Below, in pieces: positions 1-7,404 of a stretch of 64,000 nucleotides of DNA. This stretch comes from an uncultured Anaerolineae bacterium (lineage in GTDB: Bacteria > Chloroflexota > Anaerolineae > Aggregatilineales > Phototrophicaceae). The notes under the pieces were generated by a model. The model was given only the letters and a program-made list of their open reading frames with translations, was not told the DNA's origin and did not search any database. The stretch is from NCBI GenBank assembly GCA_937995825.1, contig CALKJO010000002.1:496001-560000 (forward strand). Direction: 5' to 3'. The position numbers and the translations under genes are program-made. How positions within the stretch are numbered: the stretch's first letter is position 1; every line of letters begins with the position of its first letter.

Positions 1-195
1 CGTCGGCACAGCCAGCGCCCGCGCGCCCGTGTCCAGCGCCGCAATCTCGGCTGCCAGCAGCTCCAGATCGCCCGCTGTCCGCGCCGCCAGCACCACATTT
101 GCGCCCTCTCGCGCCAGCGCGACTGCGCTCGCCCGCCCGATACCTTTGCCCGCGCCGGTCACAACCGCTGTGCGCCCGCTTAAACGTCCAGCCAT
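1..195 (-). CDS. SDR-family oxidoreductase, N-terminal part (cut by window start)
   Basis: The 65 visible codons start at an ATG at 195, preceded by a clear AAGGAG ribosome site, and run off the window. The translation begins MAGRLSGRTAVVTGAGKGIG, the first beta strand and TGxxxGxG dinucleotide-binding loop of a classical short-chain dehydrogenase/reductase, followed by the usual helix and an AART-type cofactor turn. The family performs NAD(P)-dependent oxidoreductions on many substrates. The active-site YxxxK lies outside the window, so substrate and activity cannot be judged. Confidence 0.85.
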   Translation of the reverse strand, partial: MAGRLSGRTAVVTGAGKGIGRASAVALAREGANVVLAARTAGDLELLAAEIAALDTGARALAVPT

Positions 196-321
196 TTTTT
201 CAGCTCCTTAAAATGGATTATTTTTTCGCAGCCGGGGATACTAACGCAAACGCAGCGGGGCGTAAAGGTGAGGGCTGAGGCATGAGCGCCGATTTTATTC
301 CCTCATTACGTTTAACTTTTT

Positions 322-1845
322 TCAGTGCCGCATCAGCGCCACCGCCCGAAACCCAATTGAACTGTGCTGCGTCAGCGGCGGCACGCTCAAAGAATACGTT
401 ACGTGCGCGCGGCTCGCTTTGCTCTGAAACGCGCCGCCGTGAATCACCACGTGGTACGGTTCGCCTGCTTCGCTGGCAGGTTTTTCAACCGTGTCCAAAC
501 ACCATTCCCAGGTGTTCCCAACCAGATCGTAAATGTCATACGGGCTGGCTCCATTCGGATATTCCGTGACCGGAGTCGTCATCTTCAGCCCGTTCTCGTA
601 GGTGTTGCAGCGCGCCGGGTCGAAATCCGATCCCCATGGGTAGCTGCGATCATCGTCGCCCATGATCGCGCGCTGGCGCTGGCGCAGCGTCGGCAGCGTG
701 ATCTGCGCCCCCAGAATGTGTCCGAGCCAGCTGCAAAATGCCCGCGCATCATACCAGTTCACCTTCTCCCGCGGACGTTCTTCGCCTTTAAACTGCGGCT
801 GTTTAGGATGCGGCGCGCTCTCCCGCCAGGCGCGCGCTTCCGGCGCGAAATCCCACCAGCGCGGATCGCAGTAGCCGTTCGGCGCTTTCACGAACAGCGA
901 ATACTGCAGGTTCGTGATCGGATAGCGCGTCATCAAAAATGCCTCGACCACATCCGCAGGATCGCGCTCGCCCGTATGAATGCGAACCCGCCCCGCCGGA
1001 ACCTCGCGCCATTCCAACAGCGGCACTTTTGCCGAGATCCGGTTGAGCCGCTCTAGCAGCGAGACCGACTGATGCCGCGTTTGCCCAAGATAACAGCTCA
1101 GTCCGTCCGGGTCATAGTGGGGATATTTGCTCCGAAAGCGCCGAAAAGCGTTGATCCCAATTGCGCGCGTCACGTCCGCCTTGAGCAGGTGATGGATGTC
1201 GCGGTATTCCCGCTCCATCTCCCGCTGCTCTTTCTTCCGGTTGAGCGCCGACTGCGCCAGCGCGCGCAGCGCGTCCAAATCGATGAATTTCGAGATCGTG
1301 CCGTTCGCCTGCAGCGTGTCGATCAGCTCAAGCGCCCGCGCGTAATCCCCATTTTCCAGCGCCTGCACCACCTGCTCAATCTCGGTGCGCGGTTTTTCCG
1401 GCTCCGCCGCCTGCTGCACTGGCAGCATCGAGTCCGCTTGACTGACCGGTCTTGGCGGCGCAGCATCATGTTCGACGGCGTGCAGCGCGCGCAGCAGATC
1501 ATGCATGGCGCTGACGGTCAAGCCGCTGCTCAGATCGACAGAGCCCGTCAGCCCCAGCTCCTTCGGCAGGCAAAGATGAGGGCTGATCAGCACAGGGATG
1601 ATCGGCTTAGCCGCTTCCCGCGCCATCTGCAGATCGCGCCGCCACTCCTGCGATGCCAGCGCATTTTCTGAGATCAGCAGCACCACCGCCTCGCACCAGG
1701 CGAGCCGCTGCTGCATCTCCTTTGACCGCGCCGGCTCACCCTCGTCTTTCTGGTAAAACCACAGCATGATGTAATCAAGGAATTCTGCCAGCTTAATACA
1801 GTAGGGGCGATCCTCGCGAGCATGAATAATGATGATATCCATCAT
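322..1845 (-). CDS. TIR domain - formylglycine-generating-enzyme-like (FGE/SUMF1) fusion
   Basis: 507 residues. Residues 1-110 form a TIR fold: IIIIHAREDRPYC first strand, AVVLLISENALAS, and KPIIPVLISP. Aligning back from KPIIPV, the place of the NADase glutamate is D71 (EWRRDLQMA), a conservative change that leaves activity open. A helical, TPR-like linker spans about 150-265. Residues 277-505 are an FGE-sulfatase fold (NLQYSLFV, VNWYDARAFCSWLG, LPTLRQRQ, YPWGSDFDPARCN, YDLVGNTWEWC, SSIGFRAV). The paired active-site cysteines expected before GFR are absent, so the domain is probably a binding fold. TIR-FGE proteins are known in NTP-dependent conflict systems of multicellular bacteria. It follows the HEAT gene by 60 bases, suggesting an operon. 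ATG at 1842 is an equally possible start. Confidence 0.85.
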   Translation of the reverse strand: MMDIIIIHAREDRPYCIKLAEFLDYIMLWFYQKDEGEPARSKEMQQRLAWCEAVVLLISENALASQEWRRDLQMAREAAKPIIPVLISPHLCLPKELGLTGSVDLSSGLTVSAMHDLLRALHAVEHDAAPPRPVSQADSMLPVQQAAEPEKPRTEIEQVVQALENGDYARALELIDTLQANGTISKFIDLDALRALAQSALNRKKEQREMEREYRDIHHLLKADVTRAIGINAFRRFRSKYPHYDPDGLSCYLGQTRHQSVSLLERLNRISAKVPLLEWREVPAGRVRIHTGERDPADVVEAFLMTRYPITNLQYSLFVKAPNGYCDPRWWDFAPEARAWRESAPHPKQPQFKGEERPREKVNWYDARAFCSWLGHILGAQITLPTLRQRQRAIMGDDDRSYPWGSDFDPARCNTYENGLKMTTPVTEYPNGASPYDIYDLVGNTWEWCLDTVEKPASEAGEPYHVVIHGGAFQSKASRAHVTYSLSVPPLTQHSSIGFRAVALMRH

Positions 1846-1905
1846 GCGCCTGCTTTCTCAATGCCGCTGCCTCACGTCCGCGGGCGCCGTGCAAGTTGGA
1901 ATGCC

Positions 1906-3432
1906 TCAGGCGCGCTTGGACGCCTGAATGCGCTCCAGCGCAGCCTGGATAAAATCACAAACACGGCGCTCCTCCCATGCTGGCTGACCTGTGTCATGCA
2001 GATGCGCCCTCAGCGCCGGAACCGCTGAGATGTCTGCCAGCTCGCTCAATGCCCGCGCCGCCGCCCAACGCAGCATCAGCAGCGGTTCATCCAGCAGCGC
2101 CGTCAGCGCCTCGCTCACCCCTGCCGCGCGCAGACCTCGCGCGGCTTCCACAGCGGCGATCCGCACCATCGGATCGCGCCCGCTGAGCATGATCGCTTTG
2201 AGCCGCTCCACGTGCCGCGCTGATCCCAAGCAACCCAGCGCCTCGACCGCTGCCTCTTGAACGCCAGCATTCGGCTCATCCAGCGCCGGCTCAACCCAGT
2301 AAAGCGCTGCTGTATCGCCAATTTCCATCAGCGCGCGAATCGCCGCCACCTGCACCGTCCAGACCGGATCGCTCACCCGCTGTCCCAGCCGCTCCACCGC
2401 CGCCTGAGCGCGCATCCGCCCTAACGCCTCTGCGCCTGCCCAGCGCACCATCGCGTTGGTGTCGTCCAGCGCGTCCATCAGCAGCGCCATCACCTCATAA
2501 GGCGCGGCATCCTGCAGATCAGCCGCCAGCCGATGCAGCGCGTTGACCGCCTCCTGCTGATCGCCCCATTGTCCAGTGCGGATATGCTGCAGCAGCGCCG
2601 CAACCGCCTGCGGGTAATTCACTAGATCAGGGCGCGGCTGATCGAGCAGGACGAGCGCCAGCATGGGCGCGGCTGCCGGCTGCGCCTCCGCCGCAGGCTC
2701 CGCTTCCACTGTCTCACCGACGGAGTGCGTCCCCGGCTGTGGATGCGCCGCCCGCCACCGCGCTACCGCGATCTGCGCTTCGTCGGTCGCAATCTGCTCC
2801 AGCAGCGCCGCCACTTCCGCCGCCACATCGTCCGGCGTCGGGATCAGGTTCATCAGCGCCGCATGAATGTATGCGCACAGCGCCTCACCATACCGCCACG
2901 GCTTCATCTTGATAATCTCCAGCGCTGCCCGCTGATGCGCTGGGCTTGGATGCGTCAGCAGCCGCTGCATCGCCCGCAGCGCGCGCGGCTCAGTCCGCGT
3001 CAGAATACTGAGCAGGGTTTGCTGAACACGGGCGGATCGATCAGGCAGCATCTGCGCCAGCAGGTCGAACGCCTCCTCCGTGCCGATCTCCTCCAGCGTA
3101 TCGACGATCATCAGCCGGTTCGCCTCGTTGGCGTTCTGGATTTGCAGTCTGATCTCGTGAAGCGTTTGCTGGCTTGCGCCGCGCGTCATCTGCTGTAGGC
3201 GCTCTTTAGCTTTCTCGGCGGAGGTGGCGCTGCTGTGCGCCTTCGGAGCGTGCTGCGCGGGCGCGGCGCGCTGCGTCGGGGGCTGCTGCTTGCGCGAGTC
3301 TTTATCATTGAGGGGAGGGGGCGTCTTGCCGCCACCGGAGAAGAAAAGCCGAGCAACCCAGCCCCAGGCTCGTTGAACCCATGAGCCATGCTTTTTGTGG
3401 TTAGAATGCCTAACGACAGCAAAATCATCCAC
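1906..3432 (-). CDS. HEAT-repeat protein
   Basis: 508 residues from a GTG at 3432; no good ribosome site is visible, so the start is uncertain. The first ~80 residues are basic and proline/alanine rich with an amphipathic WVQRAWGWVARLFF stretch that could touch the membrane. From about residue 85 the protein is alpha-helical with degenerate HEAT units. The last half (about 270-500) has clear E-Z type HEAT repeats, for example DDTNAMVRWAGAEALGRM, DPVWTVQVAAIRALMEIG and RDPMVRIAAVEAARGL. These are protein-binding scaffolds, often next to STAND or TIR effectors. It is upstream of and probably cotranscribed with the TIR-FGE gene. No enzymatic motif is seen. Confidence 0.8.
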   Translation of the reverse strand: MDDFAVVRHSNHKKHGSWVQRAWGWVARLFFSGGGKTPPPLNDKDSRKQQPPTQRAAPAQHAPKAHSSATSAEKAKERLQQMTRGASQQTLHEIRLQIQNANEANRLMIVDTLEEIGTEEAFDLLAQMLPDRSARVQQTLLSILTRTEPRALRAMQRLLTHPSPAHQRAALEIIKMKPWRYGEALCAYIHAALMNLIPTPDDVAAEVAALLEQIATDEAQIAVARWRAAHPQPGTHSVGETVEAEPAAEAQPAAAPMLALVLLDQPRPDLVNYPQAVAALLQHIRTGQWGDQQEAVNALHRLAADLQDAAPYEVMALLMDALDDTNAMVRWAGAEALGRMRAQAAVERLGQRVSDPVWTVQVAAIRALMEIGDTAALYWVEPALDEPNAGVQEAAVEALGCLGSARHVERLKAIMLSGRDPMVRIAAVEAARGLRAAGVSEALTALLDEPLLMLRWAAARALSELADISAVPALRAHLHDTGQPAWEERRVCDFIQAALERIQASKRA

Positions 3433-3595
3433 GCGGCGAACATTTCATCAACTATGACTTCAAATCGACAAGGACAGCCTTGCTCTTGTACATCAGTTGA
3501 ACTCAGAAATAATCGCCTCAACAGCAATTGGCGTCCGAATGGCTTTAAATATCCTTTTTTTAACCACTATTTTAATGAAGCCTTCAATTCAACTT

Positions 3596-3624
3596 TAATT
3601 GTTTGAGTTATCAAACCTTGTCAA
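3596..3624 (-). promoter_or_regulatory. Candidate promoter for the HEAT/TIR-FGE genes
   Basis: On the minus strand a perfect TTGACA lies at 3624-3619. At 17 bases a weak CAATTA follows in an AT-rich tract. It is about 165 bases upstream of the chosen HEAT start. The -35 is good and the -10 poor, so this is only a candidate. Confidence 0.25.
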
Positions 3625-3756
3625 ATTCATTGTACAGACTTCAAATCCTTAAATCAAGCAACCTTACATTAATTTAACACAATGTAACAATGTAATAGTA
3701 TTAAGTTTATTATTCCAATGCAGATAACACCATTGTGTGCCTGTCGCCGTTCCTGC

Positions 3757-3785
3757 TTGCACACACATTTGGCGAACTGTTTAAA
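3757..3785 (+). promoter_or_regulatory. Candidate promoter for the small-protein/receiver pair
   Basis: TTGCAC at 3757-3762 and TTTAAA at 3780-3785, spaced by 17 bases, about 95 bases before the ATG at 3879. A TATAGT at 3793-3798 is an alternative -10. Confidence 0.25.
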
Positions 3786-3878
3786 ATGGGGATATAGTAA
3801 CGTCATGTCATTATCCAACGCGACCAGCCATCTCAGCACTATCTCGGTCAGCCGCACTGAGTTAGATAAGGAAGCGCC

Positions 3879-4424
3879 ATGACCAATCCGAATAACGAAC
3901 CGACCGCGCCCGGCAGTCAGCATGTGCATATCAACTCCCTGAGCGCCGCCGGGCATGTTACCATCGCCCAGGGGAACGTCACCATTGTCGGCGGCACGCG
4001 CGGCAACAGCAGTGACAACGACATCATCACTATCGGCGGCGTCGAAGCGACGCAGGAGGAGGTCGCTCAGCTCCATAGCGCCCTGGATCGCATCGACCAT
4101 GCAGTCGAAGCGGCGCCGCTCGATCGCGCTGCCCAGACCGCCGCCCAGACCAATGCCGCAACGCTGCGTGAGCAGGTCACCTCCCCCAATCCACCCAACG
4201 AATACCTGCTCGTCCAGGCAGCCGAGGCGCTTTTCCACTTCGGACCCGACATCGCCGGCGCGGTCGTCGCGGCGTTCACAACCCCGCTCGTCGGCAAGAT
4301 CGTCCAGGCAGCCGGTGAGCGCGCACTGCGCTTCTATCGCCAGCTTCGCAGCGCAGACGCCCCCCCAGCCGCCCCGCCCGCCGTGAATGTCTCAGGCGAC
4401 CTCATCCCCCCTGGAGAAGGCTGA
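3879..4424 (+). CDS. Small helical protein with a beta motif shared with the NACHT protein
   Basis: 181 residues; ATG preceded by AAGGA at six bases. Residues 14-40 carry a short Gly/Val beta-type motif (HVHINSLSAAGHVTIAQGNV followed by TIVGG) that matches residues 149-174 of the convergent NACHT protein nearly position for position. The rest is helical: a Q/E-rich segment (55-100) and a hydrophobic stretch (FGPDIAGAVVAAFTTPLVGK, about 128-147) before a basic helix. I recognise no named family. The layout of a glycine-rich strand motif plus a helical domain recalls small adaptor-like proteins of STAND/effector systems. It is probably an interaction partner of the NACHT protein and is translated just ahead of the receiver gene. 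Confidence 0.75.
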   Translation: MTNPNNEPTAPGSQHVHINSLSAAGHVTIAQGNVTIVGGTRGNSSDNDIITIGGVEATQEEVAQLHSALDRIDHAVEAAPLDRAAQTAAQTNAATLREQVTSPNPPNEYLLVQAAEALFHFGPDIAGAVVAAFTTPLVGKIVQAAGERALRFYRQLRSADAPPAAPPAVNVSGDLIPPGEG

Positions 4425-4428
4425 GTGC

Positions 4429-4836
4429 ATGTCCAGCTGGATGCTGGTCGAAGATGAAGAGGATGTTTACTTGGTCTTGACGAAGTTCTACAAGCTCTTC
4501 GGCGTTGACCCGCTGCTCTTCACCAGCGGTGAGAATGCTGTGGCATGGCTCGACGCCGTCGATGCCGGTGAGATAACGACCGATCTGCCCGTCTTTGCCC
4601 TGATCGACATCCGCCTCAGCCCCAATCCCGATGACCTCAACGGCATCGATGTCGGAGAGCGCATCCGACGCTGCGCCCCCATCTGCCACATCCCCATTGT
4701 CCTGATGACCGCTTACCTGCTCTCGCCTGAGGAAAAACGCCGCGCCATCGAGCGCACCCGCGCCAATCTCTTCATCGAGAAGCCGCTGCCGTCCGTCGAT
4801 GTGTTGAGGAAGATGTTCTACAGCCTGCTCCGATGA
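4429..4836 (+). CDS. Stand-alone response-regulator receiver domain
   Basis: 135 residues from ATG 4429, chosen because GGAGAAGG lies eight bases upstream; the in-frame start at 4387 would overlap the previous gene by 38 bases. A complete CheY-like receiver: acidic cluster VEDEED (8-11), phosphoacceptor D60 in FALIDIRL, T94 in VLMTAY and K118 in FIEKP. There is no output domain, so it must act by protein contact. It is four bases after the small motif-bearing gene and convergent with the NACHT gene. No histidine kinase is nearby. It probably lets a remote kinase tune this cluster; that role is inferred. Confidence 0.9.
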   Translation: MSSWMLVEDEEDVYLVLTKFYKLFGVDPLLFTSGENAVAWLDAVDAGEITTDLPVFALIDIRLSPNPDDLNGIDVGERIRRCAPICHIPIVLMTAYLLSPEEKRRAIERTRANLFIEKPLPSVDVLRKMFYSLLR

Positions 4837-4843
4837 CGATCTG

Positions 4844-7153
4844 TCATGGGCAGGCGCCCAGCTTCTCCAGCACTTCCTTCACCTGCCTGCATTCCGGCAC
4901 GTCCAGAATCGGGTGATCGTCGATCCGTTTCAGCGCCTCGATCAGGCGGCTGCGCACCGTCTCATGCGATGGCAGCCGCACCTCCAGCGCATTTGCCGAC
5001 CACACCATCCCCGCCGTGAAGATTCGATACACATCCCCATCTTTCAGATCGAGCAGCCCTGTCGGCAGCAGCGTCTCCACATACGCCCACAGCCGATCCG
5101 GTCCCCGCTCCGTCCCCAGAATCGCCCCGCAAAACAGCGCCACCTCCCGCCAGCGCTCATGATCGTCATTCAGCAGCGCGCTGATGTTGTCGGGAAACTG
5201 CCACGCTCTCCGTTCAGGGCGCGACGGGCGCGGCATCGCCACATGGTTGTACTGCTCGATCAGCGCGCATGCCGCCAGATATTCCTGAATGTGCAGATGG
5301 ATGAACCGGTATTGATCCGCCGGATCAGACACTAAGATACCGTTGCGCGTCGCCAAATATTCCAGCACCTCCTCAATCGGCATCCCCAGATCGCCCACGT
5401 GCCGCTCCGCCTGACGAAGCTGAACCAGCAGCTCATCCTGCTTGATGTATCCGCCTTCCGAGTCCTTGCGCTGCTGCAGTTGTAAGTTGAACGCGATCAG
5501 CTGAAGCGCCATCCGAACGCGGCTGTGATTCAGCTTCGACAGCCTCTGCGCCAGCGGATCATCCTCATTCGGCGGATTCCACGTGTTCAGCAGCCGGACG
5601 GTTTCCTCATACAGCTCGCCCCGATTGCGCGGCATCTGCCGATTCGCCTCATGAATCAGCGCTATCAGCGTCAGCAAAAGCGGCTGCCGCGCCAGCGGTC
5701 GCAGACTCTCTTGTTCCTGCAGCGCCTGCCATAGGTCTTTTGCCTGCTTGCGCGCGTTTTGCGCCGCACGCTCGCGCCCGCCGAAACTCCCCGCTCGGCT
5801 CTGCGCCGCCGCCGCATACCACTTGTCAATGTACTGCCTGATCTGCGCCTGTGTGTACGGAGCCAGCTCAACCACCTTGAACGCCTCGCCCAGCCGCCAC
5901 GCGCTGCCCGCCCGATATGCCGCCGTCCGGCTCGTCACGATCATCCGGCAGCGCGGATAGCGCACCGCGAAGTCCTCGATCACCAGCCGCGCCTTCACCC
6001 GATCATCCTCTTCGTAAATCTCATCCAGCCCATCCAGGATCAGCGCCGCCCCGTTGATGCGGCTGTCGTGATTCTCCAGATAATGCGCCGCCGCTCTGAA
6101 CTCCTGAAAGCGCTCGCGCAGATGACCCAGCAGATGATCGGCTCTGCCTGTGTGTTTCTGTTTCGGAAAGTGGCGTTTATCCCCCGAAAAGCTGCGCAGA
6201 TTCACGTAGATCGGAACCAGCGCGCCGTGGCTCCAGTCCGCCCCCAGCCGCTGCAAGCCCTTGATCCCGTCGCGCTGCTCGATCTTTGGATCGCACGCAT
6301 ACGCCAGGCTCAGCGCCAGAAAGCCCGCCAGCGTGCTTTTACCTGTGCCAGGTCCACCCGTGATCACCAGCTGTGCATGATCGTTAGCTGCCCGCACGGT
6401 CGGCTGCCGATGCACCGTCAGATCGAGATCGGCTTGATTGTTCGTCAGCGCGCAGATTTGCTCCGGTGACAGCTCCGGCTTCCACACGTCCAGCGGCGTA
6501 TACAAATCATACAGCCGCGTATGCACATGCCGCGCCGGGTCAGACATGATGCTGCTCAAATCCAGCGTGTTCCAGATCGCCCGCACCGACGCCAGATACT
6601 CCCGAAGCGCCGCCTCGCGCTGGTTCGCCGCGCCATCAACGATTCTGACATCCCCAGTGGCGAACACGATATGCCCCTCCGCATCGATGCGATCCAGCTT
6701 CACCGACATGTCGTTCACGCTCTGCGGCGGAACCGGCTTCTGCGGCTTCAGCGCCGCCGTGCCGCCCTTCTTTTGCTTCAGCAGTTTCTGCGCGCCGGTC
6801 GCGCTGATCAGCTCATTCAGATAAAGATCATTGTCCTCTGCCGCCGCCTGCTGAATTTCCATGATCAGCTCGGGCAGCGTCGGCGGGATAAACGGCGTCT
6901 CTTTGCTCACGCGCTTCAGATACGCCGCCAGCGCCGGACACAGCTCAGTCTTCTCGACCATGCGCGCCGCCGCCGCCGCTTCCTTCGCGTCCAGCGGCAG
7001 GATCGGCGCCAGCGCCAGCCCCAGCATGATTTGATCATCGTCTTTTAAATTCAGATGGGCTATCGTCCGCAGGTACGCTTCGCAGTCATCGGCTAAACGC
7101 CGCCGCCATTGGTCTAAACTACGAATGGACATGATGGTCTCTACAGCCTTCAT
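4844..7153 (-). CDS. NACHT-domain STAND NTPase with an N-terminal effector-associated-like helical domain
   Basis: 769 residues. Residues 10-120 are all-helical, like a death-like or effector-associated adaptor domain. Residues 149-174 hold a short beta motif (VKLDRIDAEGHIVFATGDVR then IVDGA) that recurs in the small protein at 3879. NACHT ATPase: Walker A GGPGTGKST (266-274), Walker B LILDGLDE (371-378, with the small-residue/second-acid pattern typical of NACHT), sensor TSR (407-409), then LARQPLLLTLIALIHEA and FIHLHIQEYLAA. No leucine-rich or WD repeats follow, so the C-terminus is a helical sensor of unknown ligand. NACHT proteins are oligomerising NTP switches in antiviral or regulated-death systems. 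ATG 7132 is an alternative start. The effector could be the nearby TIR protein. Confidence 0.9.
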   Translation of the reverse strand: MKAVETIMSIRSLDQWRRRLADDCEAYLRTIAHLNLKDDDQIMLGLALAPILPLDAKEAAAAARMVEKTELCPALAAYLKRVSKETPFIPPTLPELIMEIQQAAAEDNDLYLNELISATGAQKLLKQKKGGTAALKPQKPVPPQSVNDMSVKLDRIDAEGHIVFATGDVRIVDGAANQREAALREYLASVRAIWNTLDLSSIMSDPARHVHTRLYDLYTPLDVWKPELSPEQICALTNNQADLDLTVHRQPTVRAANDHAQLVITGGPGTGKSTLAGFLALSLAYACDPKIEQRDGIKGLQRLGADWSHGALVPIYVNLRSFSGDKRHFPKQKHTGRADHLLGHLRERFQEFRAAAHYLENHDSRINGAALILDGLDEIYEEDDRVKARLVIEDFAVRYPRCRMIVTSRTAAYRAGSAWRLGEAFKVVELAPYTQAQIRQYIDKWYAAAAQSRAGSFGGRERAAQNARKQAKDLWQALQEQESLRPLARQPLLLTLIALIHEANRQMPRNRGELYEETVRLLNTWNPPNEDDPLAQRLSKLNHSRVRMALQLIAFNLQLQQRKDSEGGYIKQDELLVQLRQAERHVGDLGMPIEEVLEYLATRNGILVSDPADQYRFIHLHIQEYLAACALIEQYNHVAMPRPSRPERRAWQFPDNISALLNDDHERWREVALFCGAILGTERGPDRLWAYVETLLPTGLLDLKDGDVYRIFTAGMVWSANALEVRLPSHETVRSRLIEALKRIDDHPILDVPECRQVKEVLEKLGACP

Positions 7154-7261
7154 ATATTGAAGTAAACCACAGCTTTTATCGTTTGACCTGTGAACTCCCC
7201 CTAAAGATGAAAAAATTTACACGTTTGAACATCATAACGTCATTCCTATCGATATCTGCCC

Positions 7262-7404
7262 AACCGATCCCCTCAACAAGATCGGACATCAGGACGGCGC
7301 GCGGCTGCCGCGGATGCGCCCGGCAGCGTGCCAGCAGAAACGCGCACGTCAGCCCGATCGCCAGCGCGCCCCCGCCAATGACAGCGGCGCGCTCAGCTTC
7401 TCAA
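7262..7404 (-). pseudogene. Remnant of a short cation transporter gene, fused to the 3' end of the CDF gene
   Basis: On the minus strand 7404-7304 aligns base by base with 53913-53788, the middle of the intact short cation transporter near the other window end. It encodes FEKLSAPLSLAG, then, after a small frame-shifting deletion, ALAIGLTCAFLLARCRAH, against FEKLSAP and ALAINLSCAFLLARYRAH in the intact copy. After an internal deletion a further piece (MSDLVEGIG against MLPDLVVGIG) is recognisable to about 7262. The 5' ~90 codons are gone. The deletion joint sits at the CDF stop region, so the transporter now terminates inside this remnant. Confidence 0.85.

Larger units (their letters stand above)
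3433..3878. other. AT-rich divergent intergenic region
   Basis: About 446 bases with no convincing gene, clearly poorer in GC than the surroundings, especially 3540-3720. It separates the leftward HEAT/TIR pair from the rightward small-protein/receiver pair, so it should hold both promoters. A short hydrophobic reading frame on the minus strand overlaps the HEAT gene in another frame and has no support as a gene. The AT bias could mark a regulatory region or recent acquisition of the neighbouring island. Confidence 0.5.

Noticed and set aside
322..1845. Target gene of a diversity-generating retroelement (FGE fold)
   Set aside because: FGE folds are common DGR targets, but no reverse transcriptase, template or variable repeat is in the window.
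3186..3527. Hydrophobic minus-strand frame at the HEAT gene start (MILLSLGILTTKS)
   Set aside because: It overlaps the HEAT frame, turns into Arg/Pro-rich junk after the hydrophobic stretch and has no ribosome site.
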